40,921 bases of DNA, from the NCBI GenBank assembly GCA_963991145.1, contig CAXDOZ010000010.1, positions 1 to 40,921 of the forward strand, in the 5' to 3' direction. The notes beneath the pieces are model-generated. The model made no database searches, was not told the DNA's origin, and worked only from the letters and a program-made list of their open reading frames with translations. A program made the translations under genes and the position numbers. This stretch comes from CAXDOZ01 sp963991145. GTDB taxonomy: Bacteria; Bacteroidota; Bacteroidia; Chitinophagales; JABDMM01. Shown piece after piece: positions 7,740-14,869 of the stretch (within the stretch, counting starts at the first letter, position 1; each line of letters opens with the position of its first letter).

Positions 7740-8159
7740 ATGCTAAAAGACTTTAAGAACTTTGTGATGCGAGGTAATATCCTCGACTTAGCTGTAGCAG
7801 TAATTATTGGTGCAGCCTTTGGAAAGATCGTAACGAGCTTTGTTAATGACATCCTCATGCCTCCTATCGGAATGCTGATGGGCGATGTGAATTTCAGTGA
7901 CCTGTACTATCAACTTGGAAGCACAACATATGAAAGCCTGGCTGCTGCACGGGAAGCGGGAGCACCTGTAATTGCTTATGGCTCATTCCTGCAAACAGTG
8001 ATCGATTTCCTTATCATCGCCTGGGCGATCTTTATGGTGATCAAGTCTTTTGAGAGAATGAAAAAGAAGAAAGAAGCAGCTCCAGCAGCACCTCCAAAAC
8101 CTTCAAACGAAGAAGTACTGCTTGGGGAGATCCGGGATCTCCTGAAAGAAGGCAAGTAA
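7740..8159 (+). CDS. mscL: Large-conductance mechanosensitive channel
   Basis: Homopentameric inner-membrane channel that opens under high membrane tension to release solutes during hypo-osmotic shock. The 139-aa protein has the family N-terminus MLKDFKNFVMRGNILDLAVA, with the pore-lining first membrane helix at about 14-43, a periplasmic loop carrying the usual variable part (54-75), the second helix near 79-102 and a charged cytoplasmic bundle (KKKKEA, then a C-terminal helix). It is monocistronic. It faces an MscS-type channel gene across a shared terminator region, so both safety valves lie together. Confidence 0.96.
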   Translation: MLKDFKNFVMRGNILDLAVAVIIGAAFGKIVTSFVNDILMPPIGMLMGDVNFSDLYYQLGSTTYESLAAAREAGAPVIAYGSFLQTVIDFLIIAWAIFMVIKSFERMKKKKEAAPAAPPKPSNEEVLLGEIRDLLKEGK

Positions 8160-8160
8160 T

Positions 8161-8195
8161 CCCCGAAGTATCGGGGCCGCACCCGAAGTATCGGG
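8161..8195. repeat. Tandem pair of CCCGA-AGTA-TCGGG hairpins
   Basis: Two palindromic units, CCCCGA-AGTA-TCGGGG (8161-8176) and CCCGA-AGTA-TCGGG (8182-8195), start one nucleotide after the mscL stop codon. Related 14-mers occur at 55-68 and 29381-29394, each inside a terminator. They look like a dispersed REP-like element or a preferred 3'-end stem. Confidence 0.7.
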
Positions 8196-8212
8196 AATTA
8201 TCCCAAAGACTT

Positions 8213-8256
8213 AAACCCTGACCCACACCGAGCGTTCGGTGGTCAGGGTTTTTCTT
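8213..8256 (+). terminator. Terminator between the convergent mscL and mscS-type genes
   Basis: Arms AAACCCTGAC and GTCAGGGTTT enclose an inner stem CACCGA-GCGT-TCGGTG with a CCA bulge, followed by a T-rich tail (8249-8258). It serves mscL; the minus-strand side has only a poor U run, so it is at best weakly bidirectional. Confidence 0.85.
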
Positions 8257-8257
8257 T

Positions 8258-9070
8258 TTAATCTTCTTTGATCAGATGAATATCTCTTTGAGGGAATGGG
8301 ATTGAAATACCTTCACGATCGAAAGCCTTCTTTGAATCCTCCCTAAGCTTAAATGAGAATGGCCAGAAGTCATCATTCTCCACCCAGGTTCTCACTGATA
8401 GATTTACTGAACTATCTGCCAGTTCAGAGACCAGGATCTCATAACCCAGATCTTTAAGGTATCGACCATCTTCTTCAATCAGCTTAGAAACAATATCTCT
8501 CGCTTTATCGATATCGTCATTATAGCTGATACCCAACACAATATCACAGCGACGATGCTTCTCGGTTGAGTAGTTTACAATTGCATCTCCGGCAAGAGCG
8601 CCATTTGGAAGGATCACCGTTTTGTTATCTACCGTTTTAAGGATAGTAGCGAATAGTTGTATATCGTTTACCTCTCCTTTGTGACCCTGAGCCTCAATAA
8701 AATCACCCACCTTAAATGGCTTGAACAGAATAATCAGGAATCCACCAGCGATGTTTCCCAGAGAGCCCTGAAGACTCAAACCTATTGCAAGGCCTGCTGC
8801 TGCAATTAAAGCAGCGAAGCTGCTTGTTTCAACCCCAAGTATTCCAATAATGGAAACTATGAGAATAACATACAGTACAGTCTTGGCGATTGTCCCGATG
8901 TACTGTTGAAGGGTTTGATCAACCCTCTTGTTTTTCTTTAGTGCCTTGTGAAGAATATTCATAAGGATCTTTATCACATAGACACCAATGAAATAGACGG
9001 CAACTGCCGCAAGCAGGTTCATACCAAACTGAACCGCCAGATTGAGAATCTTATCGATTTGTTCTTCCAT
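8258..9070 (-). CDS. Small-conductance mechanosensitive channel (MscS family)
   Basis: Predicted inner-membrane osmotic-shock channel. The 270-aa protein has three N-terminal membrane helices (about 12-35, 58-80, 85-110); the third carries the Gly/Ala-rich pore pattern (AALIAAAGLAIGLSLQGSLGN). After it comes the MscS beta domain (FKVGDFIEAQGHKGEVNDI, about 124-142; KTVILPNGALAG) and the alpha/beta C-terminal domain ending in SIPFPQRDIHL. This is the short, E. coli MscS-like form without extra domains. The start lies 29 nt after the stop of the acylase gene on the same strand, so it may be co-transcribed with it. Confidence 0.94.
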   Translation of the reverse strand: MEEQIDKILNLAVQFGMNLLAAVAVYFIGVYVIKILMNILHKALKKNKRVDQTLQQYIGTIAKTVLYVILIVSIIGILGVETSSFAALIAAAGLAIGLSLQGSLGNIAGGFLIILFKPFKVGDFIEAQGHKGEVNDIQLFATILKTVDNKTVILPNGALAGDAIVNYSTEKHRRCDIVLGISYNDDIDKARDIVSKLIEEDGRYLKDLGYEILVSELADSSVNLSVRTWVENDDFWPFSFKLREDSKKAFDREGISIPFPQRDIHLIKED

Positions 9071-9099
9071 TCTCCAAAAATAAAAAAGGAATTGTGCTA

Positions 9100-11211
9100 C
9101 TACTCAGGATGATATATCCTTTCAGCATTATGTTCAAGAAGCTCGCGATCAAGAATTACTTCTTTAAGCCCCTGGTGTGCGAAAAGCTCCATTTGATCTG
9201 TGTAGTGTTCACTGTCTTCCTTATTGGAAGAACCATAAGGAACTACAGATTGAACCTCGAGTCCTTCTTCTGAATAGCTATAAAAGGCGATGTAGCTTTC
9301 TCCCAGATCTGTGACCAGTTCACCTCTCTTTTCCAGTGTACCAAAGATTGCCTGAAGCACACCTGTCATTCCAGCGATTGGAAGACTCTTATCACCTCTC
9401 TTATGTCTTTGAAGCTCGCCAAGAGGGACGCGGGTTGTTCCGTAATGCTTGATCAGATGGTTCTGAGCAAACTCTACTGCTTCAGCATACTTTGATTCTC
9501 CAAAGGAGTTGACTCTGTAAACAAGTCCGTTTGCTTTGAGATCATCGAGCAGATAATAGAAAACAAGAGCGGCCATTGAAGCTTCTTCATTAGATATACC
9601 CGCTCCTTTATCCCAGTCTTTTAGGGTTTGAATTCCCTCTGCGATATCGGGATACTTTTCTTCACTTAAGCTTACCATGGTAATCATATCCTCACCGAAA
9701 TAGGTATACATATCCTCATTCCAGGAGTAGTCGTACTTGATCGCTTTTATGTCTTTAAATGAGAATGTCTCATGCTGACTAAGCAGATCCCTTGCTCTGG
9801 CGCTTCGGCTATTGTCAACCTCAAGATATGAGAAAGTAGGATTGAACTTGTCGGGATTAAGCTCCTCCTCTTTTGAAGTACAGTGGTAAGGAGAAGCATT
9901 CGTATTGAATAGCCATCCACATTCAGGATTCAGCTTTTGAGGCAATGCTTCTATTGGATAGAATTGCTTTCCCCAAAGTGTTGCACTCGTATCGCCTGGA
10001 AGTACCATGGTCCAGTCGTAAGATGGGCTTCTATTAGCCAAAAGTGCATTTGAAAGGTAGAAGATGTTCCCTTCCTTATCGGCATACATGACATTGGTAC
10101 CGGAATAGTATTGAAGATTGATTGCCTCCATGAACTGCTCATAGTTCTCAGCTTTATTCATCAGGTAATTCTGATAAGTTGAGCGAACCTCGAGCATTGC
10201 CGGAAATCTAACTGAGTAATAGCTGCCATTATCTGACTCGAGGGTTGGACCATAAACGCTCCAATAGAATGTTCTGGAGACCGGAAGCCTTAAACTCAGG
10301 ATTCCCATCTTGACCTTAACCGAAATTTTCTTCTTGCGCTCTTCAAGATCCAGCCATTCACCATCAAACTGGTACTTCAACTTTTCTGAGGGGTGCATTT
10401 CAAGTTTAAAGACATCAATCAGATCGGGATGATTCAAAGTATGTGTCCAGGAGATGTTTTGATTTGCCCCAACCAAAATGTGCGGCATACCATGGAAAGT
10501 AGCTCCTGTAATATTCAATCCTTCCTCACTAATTAGATGGGCTTCGTACCAGGAGAACAGTCCATCCATTGGCTGGTGAGTATTAGATACCAGATATGTT
10601 TTCCCATCCTCAGTTACTGAAGAAGAGTATGCAAATGCATTTGAACCCTGTGGCAGGTTGCCTTCATACTTCCCAATGTTTCCATTGAAGATGGCCATGA
10701 TATCAATGTGAGCATTCGTCAGAAAGAGATTACTGAAAACCGATGCACAGGTAATATCGGATGGCTTGATTGGAAATAGGTCCTTTCTTAATCTCTCATT
10801 TGGGTACTTATCAGCGTAGTCATTTAATCCCTGAACATAGGCTTCAAGAATTACTTTGTACTCCTGACTGAATGATTCTTCGTAAACGCTATCGACAATA
10901 CCTGGCAAGCCAATCAGGTGGGCTAAGAAATCCAAAATGGCACCTTGCTTTCCAAGATGCTCTCCTAACATGCCTCTAATTGGTAAGTACAATTGCTGGA
11001 TAGTAGCAAAATCATCTTCTGCCTGAGCCCATGCAAAACCATAAGCTACATCTGCATCTGTTTTACCATAAATGTGCGGTACTCCCCAATGATCACGGAT
11101 GATGGTTACATTCTCAGGATTGATCTCTGCCTTTGATTCAAAGCAGATTGCTGCAAGGAGCAGGAAGACGATAACTCTGTAAACATTGGACCCTCTCATA
11201 CCAATCGTCAT
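9100..11211 (-). CDS. Penicillin acylase family protein (Ntn hydrolase)
   Basis: Exported amidohydrolase of the penicillin G acylase / acyl-homoserine-lactone acylase superfamily. An N-terminal signal segment (about 10-28, ending ESKA) is followed by the alpha chain with IIRDHWGVPHIYGKTDADVA. The new N-terminal nucleophile after self-cleavage is most likely Ser190 in QGSNAFAYSS (GSN motif), and downstream STPxxx-equivalents LVSNTHQP and the oxyanion region follow. The 703-aa length is normal. The substrate (beta-lactam, N-acyl-homoserine lactone or other amide) cannot be told from sequence. The start could also be Met5 (MRGSNVYR). Likely in operon with the downstream MscS gene. Confidence 0.93.
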   Translation of the reverse strand: MTIGMRGSNVYRVIVFLLLAAICFESKAEINPENVTIIRDHWGVPHIYGKTDADVAYGFAWAQAEDDFATIQQLYLPIRGMLGEHLGKQGAILDFLAHLIGLPGIVDSVYEESFSQEYKVILEAYVQGLNDYADKYPNERLRKDLFPIKPSDITCASVFSNLFLTNAHIDIMAIFNGNIGKYEGNLPQGSNAFAYSSSVTEDGKTYLVSNTHQPMDGLFSWYEAHLISEEGLNITGATFHGMPHILVGANQNISWTHTLNHPDLIDVFKLEMHPSEKLKYQFDGEWLDLEERKKKISVKVKMGILSLRLPVSRTFYWSVYGPTLESDNGSYYSVRFPAMLEVRSTYQNYLMNKAENYEQFMEAINLQYYSGTNVMYADKEGNIFYLSNALLANRSPSYDWTMVLPGDTSATLWGKQFYPIEALPQKLNPECGWLFNTNASPYHCTSKEEELNPDKFNPTFSYLEVDNSRSARARDLLSQHETFSFKDIKAIKYDYSWNEDMYTYFGEDMITMVSLSEEKYPDIAEGIQTLKDWDKGAGISNEEASMAALVFYYLLDDLKANGLVYRVNSFGESKYAEAVEFAQNHLIKHYGTTRVPLGELQRHKRGDKSLPIAGMTGVLQAIFGTLEKRGELVTDLGESYIAFYSYSEEGLEVQSVVPYGSSNKEDSEHYTDQMELFAHQGLKEVILDRELLEHNAERIYHPE

Positions 11212-11265
11212 TATGAAAATGTATAATTAATTAGCAAGTAGTGATATATGCTATTGTATTAACAC

Positions 11266-11273
11266 CAAAATTA
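11266..11273 (-). promoter_or_regulatory. Putative -7 box of the penicillin acylase gene (TAATTTTG)
   Basis: Exact TAnnTTTG on the minus strand, placing the transcript start near 11259 and giving a leader of about 48 nt. No good -33 TTG is seen. The 176-bp divergent region 11212-11387 otherwise holds only a 5-bp inverted repeat TTGAG-N5-CTCAA at 11289-11303. Confidence 0.5.
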
Positions 11274-11387
11274 ATGCGTGGTTGAAAATTGAGCGAATCT
11301 CAAATTCCAATTCAAGTAGAAGATTTACCAATTCAGACTAAGGCCTATATCAGCAATACCAATAACTTAATGCTACATTAATAGTCA

Positions 11388-12851
11388 GTGGGAAAAACCA
11401 TCAAGATCATAGCGGGCCCAGTGGTCGGGTATCTGTTCTATTTGTTGCTCTTAAATAAGACCGGAGATGTTCTCATGGCAAAGGCTGGTTTAGTCGTTGC
11501 CTGGATGGCCGCCTGGTGGATCACAGAAGCAGTTTCTATTTATCTGACTGCTCTCCTGCCAGCGGTGCTTTTCCCAATGTTGGGTATCGAATCAATGAAG
11601 GTTGTTGCACCCTGGTATATGCACCAGATCATATTCCTTTTCATTGGAGGATTCTTTCTGGCATATGCACTTGAGAAATGGGGCTTACATAAAAGGATCG
11701 CGATGTGGGTCATCTCCAGAGTGGGTCATACTCCCGGGCGACTACTGCTAGGAGTTATGCTTGCCTCTTATCTGCTATCAATGTGGATCTTAAATACAGC
11801 AACAACCACTATGTTGCTTCCGGCGATCCTGGCGGTACTTTCCGAAATCAGAAACTTTGAAAAGGTGCAGAGCAAAGGCCTTGCTGTGGGTCTTTTACTT
11901 GGTTTGGCATTTGCCTCATCCATTGGAGGTACAGCTACTGTTATTGGAACCGCTCCGAACACTTATTTTATGGGTTTCTTCAATGAGAGCTATGCAAATG
12001 GCAACCCCATAACCTTTGCCAACTGGTTCATATTTGGTTTGCCTACGAGTATGTTGATGATCGTTGCCTGCTATTCGATCATATACTTTATGCACCTGAA
12101 AAAGTATCCTTCACCATCTATCCCTGGTAATTATTTCAATGATCAATTAAGAGCACTTGGTAAGATCGGCTATGAGGAGAAGGTGATTGGATGGGTCTTT
12201 CTGGCAACAGTGATCGCCTGGTTTTTCATGAGAGATATTGAGCTTGGAAGTTTAAAGGTTCCAGGCTGGTCAAACCTATTCCCTGAGCCAGAATTTCTAA
12301 AGGAAAGTACTATAGCCATGCTGATGTCCATGTTGCTATTCCTCATCCCGTCGAAGACGGAAAAGAAAACTAGACTTCTTCAATGGAAGGATGTTGAGCG
12401 CATACCGATGGGTGTGATCTTCTTATTTGGTGGCGGTTTTGCTTTGGCAAAAGGTATAGAAGTGAGCGGACTGGCAGATTGGATCGCCGGTCAGGTGGAG
12501 CAATGGGGAAGCCTCTCTCCTGAACTACTTGTATTAATTCTGACCGTCTTTATGATCTTCTTTACCGAGCTCACCTCAAATACCTCAAGTACTGTTCTAA
12601 TTCTTCCTCTACTTGGAGCATTATCAATTGAGTTGGGTCTTCATCCAATGTTGATCACCTTGCCTGTAACAATTGCAGCTTCCTGTGCATTCATGCTTCC
12701 TGCGGCAACTCCTCCAAATACCATCGTATTTGGATCAGAGATGATAAAGATCTCAGATATGGCGCGAACCGGAATATGGCTCAATTTGGCATCGACCATA
12801 ATAATATGGCTAGCCACCTTTACTCTTGGTAAGTGGGTATTTGGATACTAG
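11388..12851 (+). CDS. SLC13/DASS family sodium:anion symporter
   Basis: Inner-membrane secondary transporter of the divalent-anion:sodium symporter family (dicarboxylates, sulfate or phosphate). The 487-aa protein is almost wholly hydrophobic with about 11-12 membrane spans. Both inverted-repeat signature sites are present: WILNTATTT (133-141) with SIGGTATVIGTAPN (178-191), and TELTSNTSST (393-402) with AATPPNTIVFGS (439-450). The first site has LNT instead of the usual SNT. The GTG at 11388 precedes the first helix and is the only reasonable start. The substrate is not predictable. Its stop shares the tetramer CTAG with the convergent gene. Confidence 0.92.
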   Translation: MGKTIKIIAGPVVGYLFYLLLLNKTGDVLMAKAGLVVAWMAAWWITEAVSIYLTALLPAVLFPMLGIESMKVVAPWYMHQIIFLFIGGFFLAYALEKWGLHKRIAMWVISRVGHTPGRLLLGVMLASYLLSMWILNTATTTMLLPAILAVLSEIRNFEKVQSKGLAVGLLLGLAFASSIGGTATVIGTAPNTYFMGFFNESYANGNPITFANWFIFGLPTSMLMIVACYSIIYFMHLKKYPSPSIPGNYFNDQLRALGKIGYEEKVIGWVFLATVIAWFFMRDIELGSLKVPGWSNLFPEPEFLKESTIAMLMSMLLFLIPSKTEKKTRLLQWKDVERIPMGVIFLFGGGFALAKGIEVSGLADWIAGQVEQWGSLSPELLVLILTVFMIFFTELTSNTSSTVLILPLLGALSIELGLHPMLITLPVTIAASCAFMLPAATPPNTIVFGSEMIKISDMARTGIWLNLASTIIIWLATFTLGKWVFGY

Positions 12852-13366
12852 GAGAAATCGCTGGGTTCTTTAACGCCCATGCTTGCTAGGTATAAGCTTT
12901 CCAATGAGCGGAAAACGTTCTTATCAACTGCGTGAAATCCAGACTCCATAAGAAGGAAAACCTCCTGGCGGTATGGCATTTCAAGCTTTCTTTCTGACTT
13001 GGCTATGCGAATCAAAGAAGATTGTACACCTGGATCATAAGTTGATAGCTCGCGAATACAATCCGGATTTGTAAGGTCTAATTTATCGGTATCGAGAGTT
13101 TGAACAGTAATGATCTCCAGACCTTCATCAGTAACCCTTAGGACCTCCCATTGGTCTGGCTCTTTTCTTTCCAGGTATCTAATTGCCTGAAGGGCTTTAT
13201 CAAAAACCATCTCGCTGAAGTTATCCAATAGCGTATCTGCCTCAGTAGGCTGGCTCTCATTTAGAGTTGCCCATTTACGCTCATCCATATCAAGCGTTTG
13301 CAGGAAATCTGAGAATTCTTGTTTCAGCTTTTTTAGCTCTTCGTTACTCAACCTTCTGTACTTCAT
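12848..13366 (-). CDS. Conserved Bacteroidota protein, DUF6495-like
   Basis: A 172-aa cytoplasmic protein beginning MKYRRLSNEELKKLKQEF. It resembles from memory a small uncharacterised Bacteroidota family (DUF6495); that assignment is tentative. It is acidic and largely helical, with no signal peptide, membrane helix or recognisable catalytic motif. Its stop codon overlaps that of the SLC13 gene by 4 nt (CTAG). Upstream, 13367-13562 is a 196-bp divergent spacer to msrB in which I see no convincing promoter. Function unknown. Confidence 0.75.
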   Translation of the reverse strand: MKYRRLSNEELKKLKQEFSDFLQTLDMDERKWATLNESQPTEADTLLDNFSEMVFDKALQAIRYLERKEPDQWEVLRVTDEGLEIITVQTLDTDKLDLTNPDCIRELSTYDPGVQSSLIRIAKSERKLEMPYRQEVFLLMESGFHAVDKNVFRSLESLYLASMGVKEPSDFS

Positions 13367-13562
13367 CCCTCTCGTATTTACGGTTAATTTATTCGCTTAT
13401 ATAGACATCACCAAATACTGTGCCTGTTGCATATCAACCTTACAATGTGCAATTCTTTACAAGGGCCTGACACTATTTATTATACGCCTAAGATCGCAAT
13501 CTTATTTGCCCATAAAAGATTCAGAAATTCGAACCCCGAATCCCTTAAATTGTTTCTAAAGT

Positions 13563-13964
13563 ATGTCAAGGAAGATTCAAAAAACCGAAGAAGAGTGGCT
13601 TCAGGAGTTAGGACCTGAACAGTATCGCATCTTAAGAGGAAAAGGCACTGAGCGCCCGTTTACCGGGAAGTACAATGTGCATAAAGAAGACGGAATGTAT
13701 TGCTGCGCCGCTTGTGGCACTCCACTATTTTCATCTGAGACCAAATATGACTCCGGCTGTGGCTGGCCTGCTTTCTTTGCTCCCGCCGATAAGGAGAAGA
13801 TCGAGTATGTCCTTGATAAAAGTCACGGCATGCTTAGAACAGAGATCCTATGCAAAAACTGTGGGGGACATCTTGGACACGTTTTTAACGACGGCCCAAA
13901 TCCAACCGGTGAAAGGTATTGTGTTAACTCCTTGAGCCTGGATTTCGAAAAGAAAGAAGACTAA
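13563..13964 (+). CDS. msrB: Peptide-methionine (R)-S-oxide reductase
   Basis: Repairs methionine-R-sulfoxide in proteins after oxidative damage. The 133-aa single-domain enzyme has the zinc-binding pairs CAAC (48-51) and CKNC (97-100), the SGCGWPAFF motif (64-72), GHLGHVFNDGP (102-112) and the catalytic Cys120 in RYCVNS. There is no signal peptide, so it acts in the cytoplasm. The ATG at 13563 gives the standard N-terminus. It overlaps the convergent gene by 4 nt (CTAA). No MsrA is nearby. Confidence 0.96.
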   Translation: MSRKIQKTEEEWLQELGPEQYRILRGKGTERPFTGKYNVHKEDGMYCCAACGTPLFSSETKYDSGCGWPAFFAPADKEKIEYVLDKSHGMLRTEILCKNCGGHLGHVFNDGPNPTGERYCVNSLSLDFEKKED

Positions 13965-14707
13965 TCATCAGCTGAGACATCCTCAGGAGCCATCATAATT
14001 CCCATGATCGGGTAATCTTTGGGCGGAGGAGGTGGTGGAGGATCTTCTTTTCCTTCACATACATTTGGGACCTCGGGTTCAGTGTATTCAATGTCAACAT
14101 CACCCATTGTCTCTACAATTTCAGGGAATGGATCTGGCTGTCTCACTGGTACAATCTCTCCAACCACGATCACTTCAACATCTCCTTTCAATGGAGGAGG
14201 AGGTGGTATTGGAAGACTTACATTCCCATTGATCACGGTTTCCAAAATTTCATCTCCCTCCGGGAGGATGATGGTATCGCCAAGCTGAGCACTATCTTCT
14301 ATTACAGGTATTGGCTCTCCTATTGCTGTAGGATGTTGGTCTGAATCGCTAATCAGGTATTGGTCTGCTTTCACATCGCTGCAGCCTGAGAATAACATGG
14401 TGCCAAAAGCAAGAATACAGGCAGCTGCAAAATAGCTTCTCCACTTGCGGCTGAATTGCTTTTCATTTCGCTGTTGTATCAGGTCTGGCAATTCTACTTG
14501 CGAGCTATTGAATCGGCCGCAGGTCTTTTTGCCTTCGCTTTGCTTCTTTAGAAGGAAGTCGCGAATTTCTTCCGGTGATTCATCTCTGAAATCACGCACA
14601 ACCTTTGAGCAAGATTGGCAAAATCTACCTTTCTCTGAGGGAGTCATCTTTCCCCAGTCTTCATGACAGGGCTCCGGGATTCTAACTTTGAAGTTTGGCT
14701 GCATCAT
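13961..14707 (-). CDS. Single-pass membrane protein with Cys-rich N-terminal head and proline-rich tail
   Basis: 248 aa, function unknown. The N-terminal 65 residues carry a conserved Bacteroidota motif: PEPCHEDW (Cys14, His15), FCQSC (Cys30, Cys33) and TCGRF (Cys63), which could bind zinc. One membrane helix lies at about 90-108 (YFAAACILAFGTMLFSGC). The rest is outside the membrane, is rich in Pro, Glu and Val, and contains polyproline runs at about 168-173 and 225-231. In related proteins this head often precedes a TonB-like or carboxypeptidase-regulatory domain; neither is present here. The start could be Met2. It is convergent with msrB. The antisense glycine-rich frame here is an artefact. 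Confidence 0.8.
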   Translation of the reverse strand: MMQPNFKVRIPEPCHEDWGKMTPSEKGRFCQSCSKVVRDFRDESPEEIRDFLLKKQSEGKKTCGRFNSSQVELPDLIQQRNEKQFSRKWRSYFAAACILAFGTMLFSGCSDVKADQYLISDSDQHPTAIGEPIPVIEDSAQLGDTIILPEGDEILETVINGNVSLPIPPPPPLKGDVEVIVVGEIVPVRQPDPFPEIVETMGDVDIEYTEPEVPNVCEGKEDPPPPPPPKDYPIMGIMMAPEDVSADD

Positions 14708-14869
14708 CGTGGATTTACTCTAAGGATGCTTTTAACATAAAATTGCATAAGCCAATAGGAATGAGCATTAGCTTTAATGTGTCAATTTTGTGTTAAGAGG
14801 CAACTAATGGCAACCCGCCTTTCGTAATGAAGAAAACCCCCAACCATTTCTTCAAAAAAGAACCGCATT

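Noticed and set aside
9100..11211. Calling the acylase a quorum-quenching enzyme
   Set aside because: The family hydrolyses many amides; no substrate-specific residue can be read with confidence.
13427..13618. 63-codon frame before msrB
   Set aside because: It overlaps the msrB start, is of random composition and has no similarity that I recognise.
14019..14288. Glycine-rich antisense protein
   Set aside because: It is the mirror of the polyproline codons in the gene at 13961-14707.
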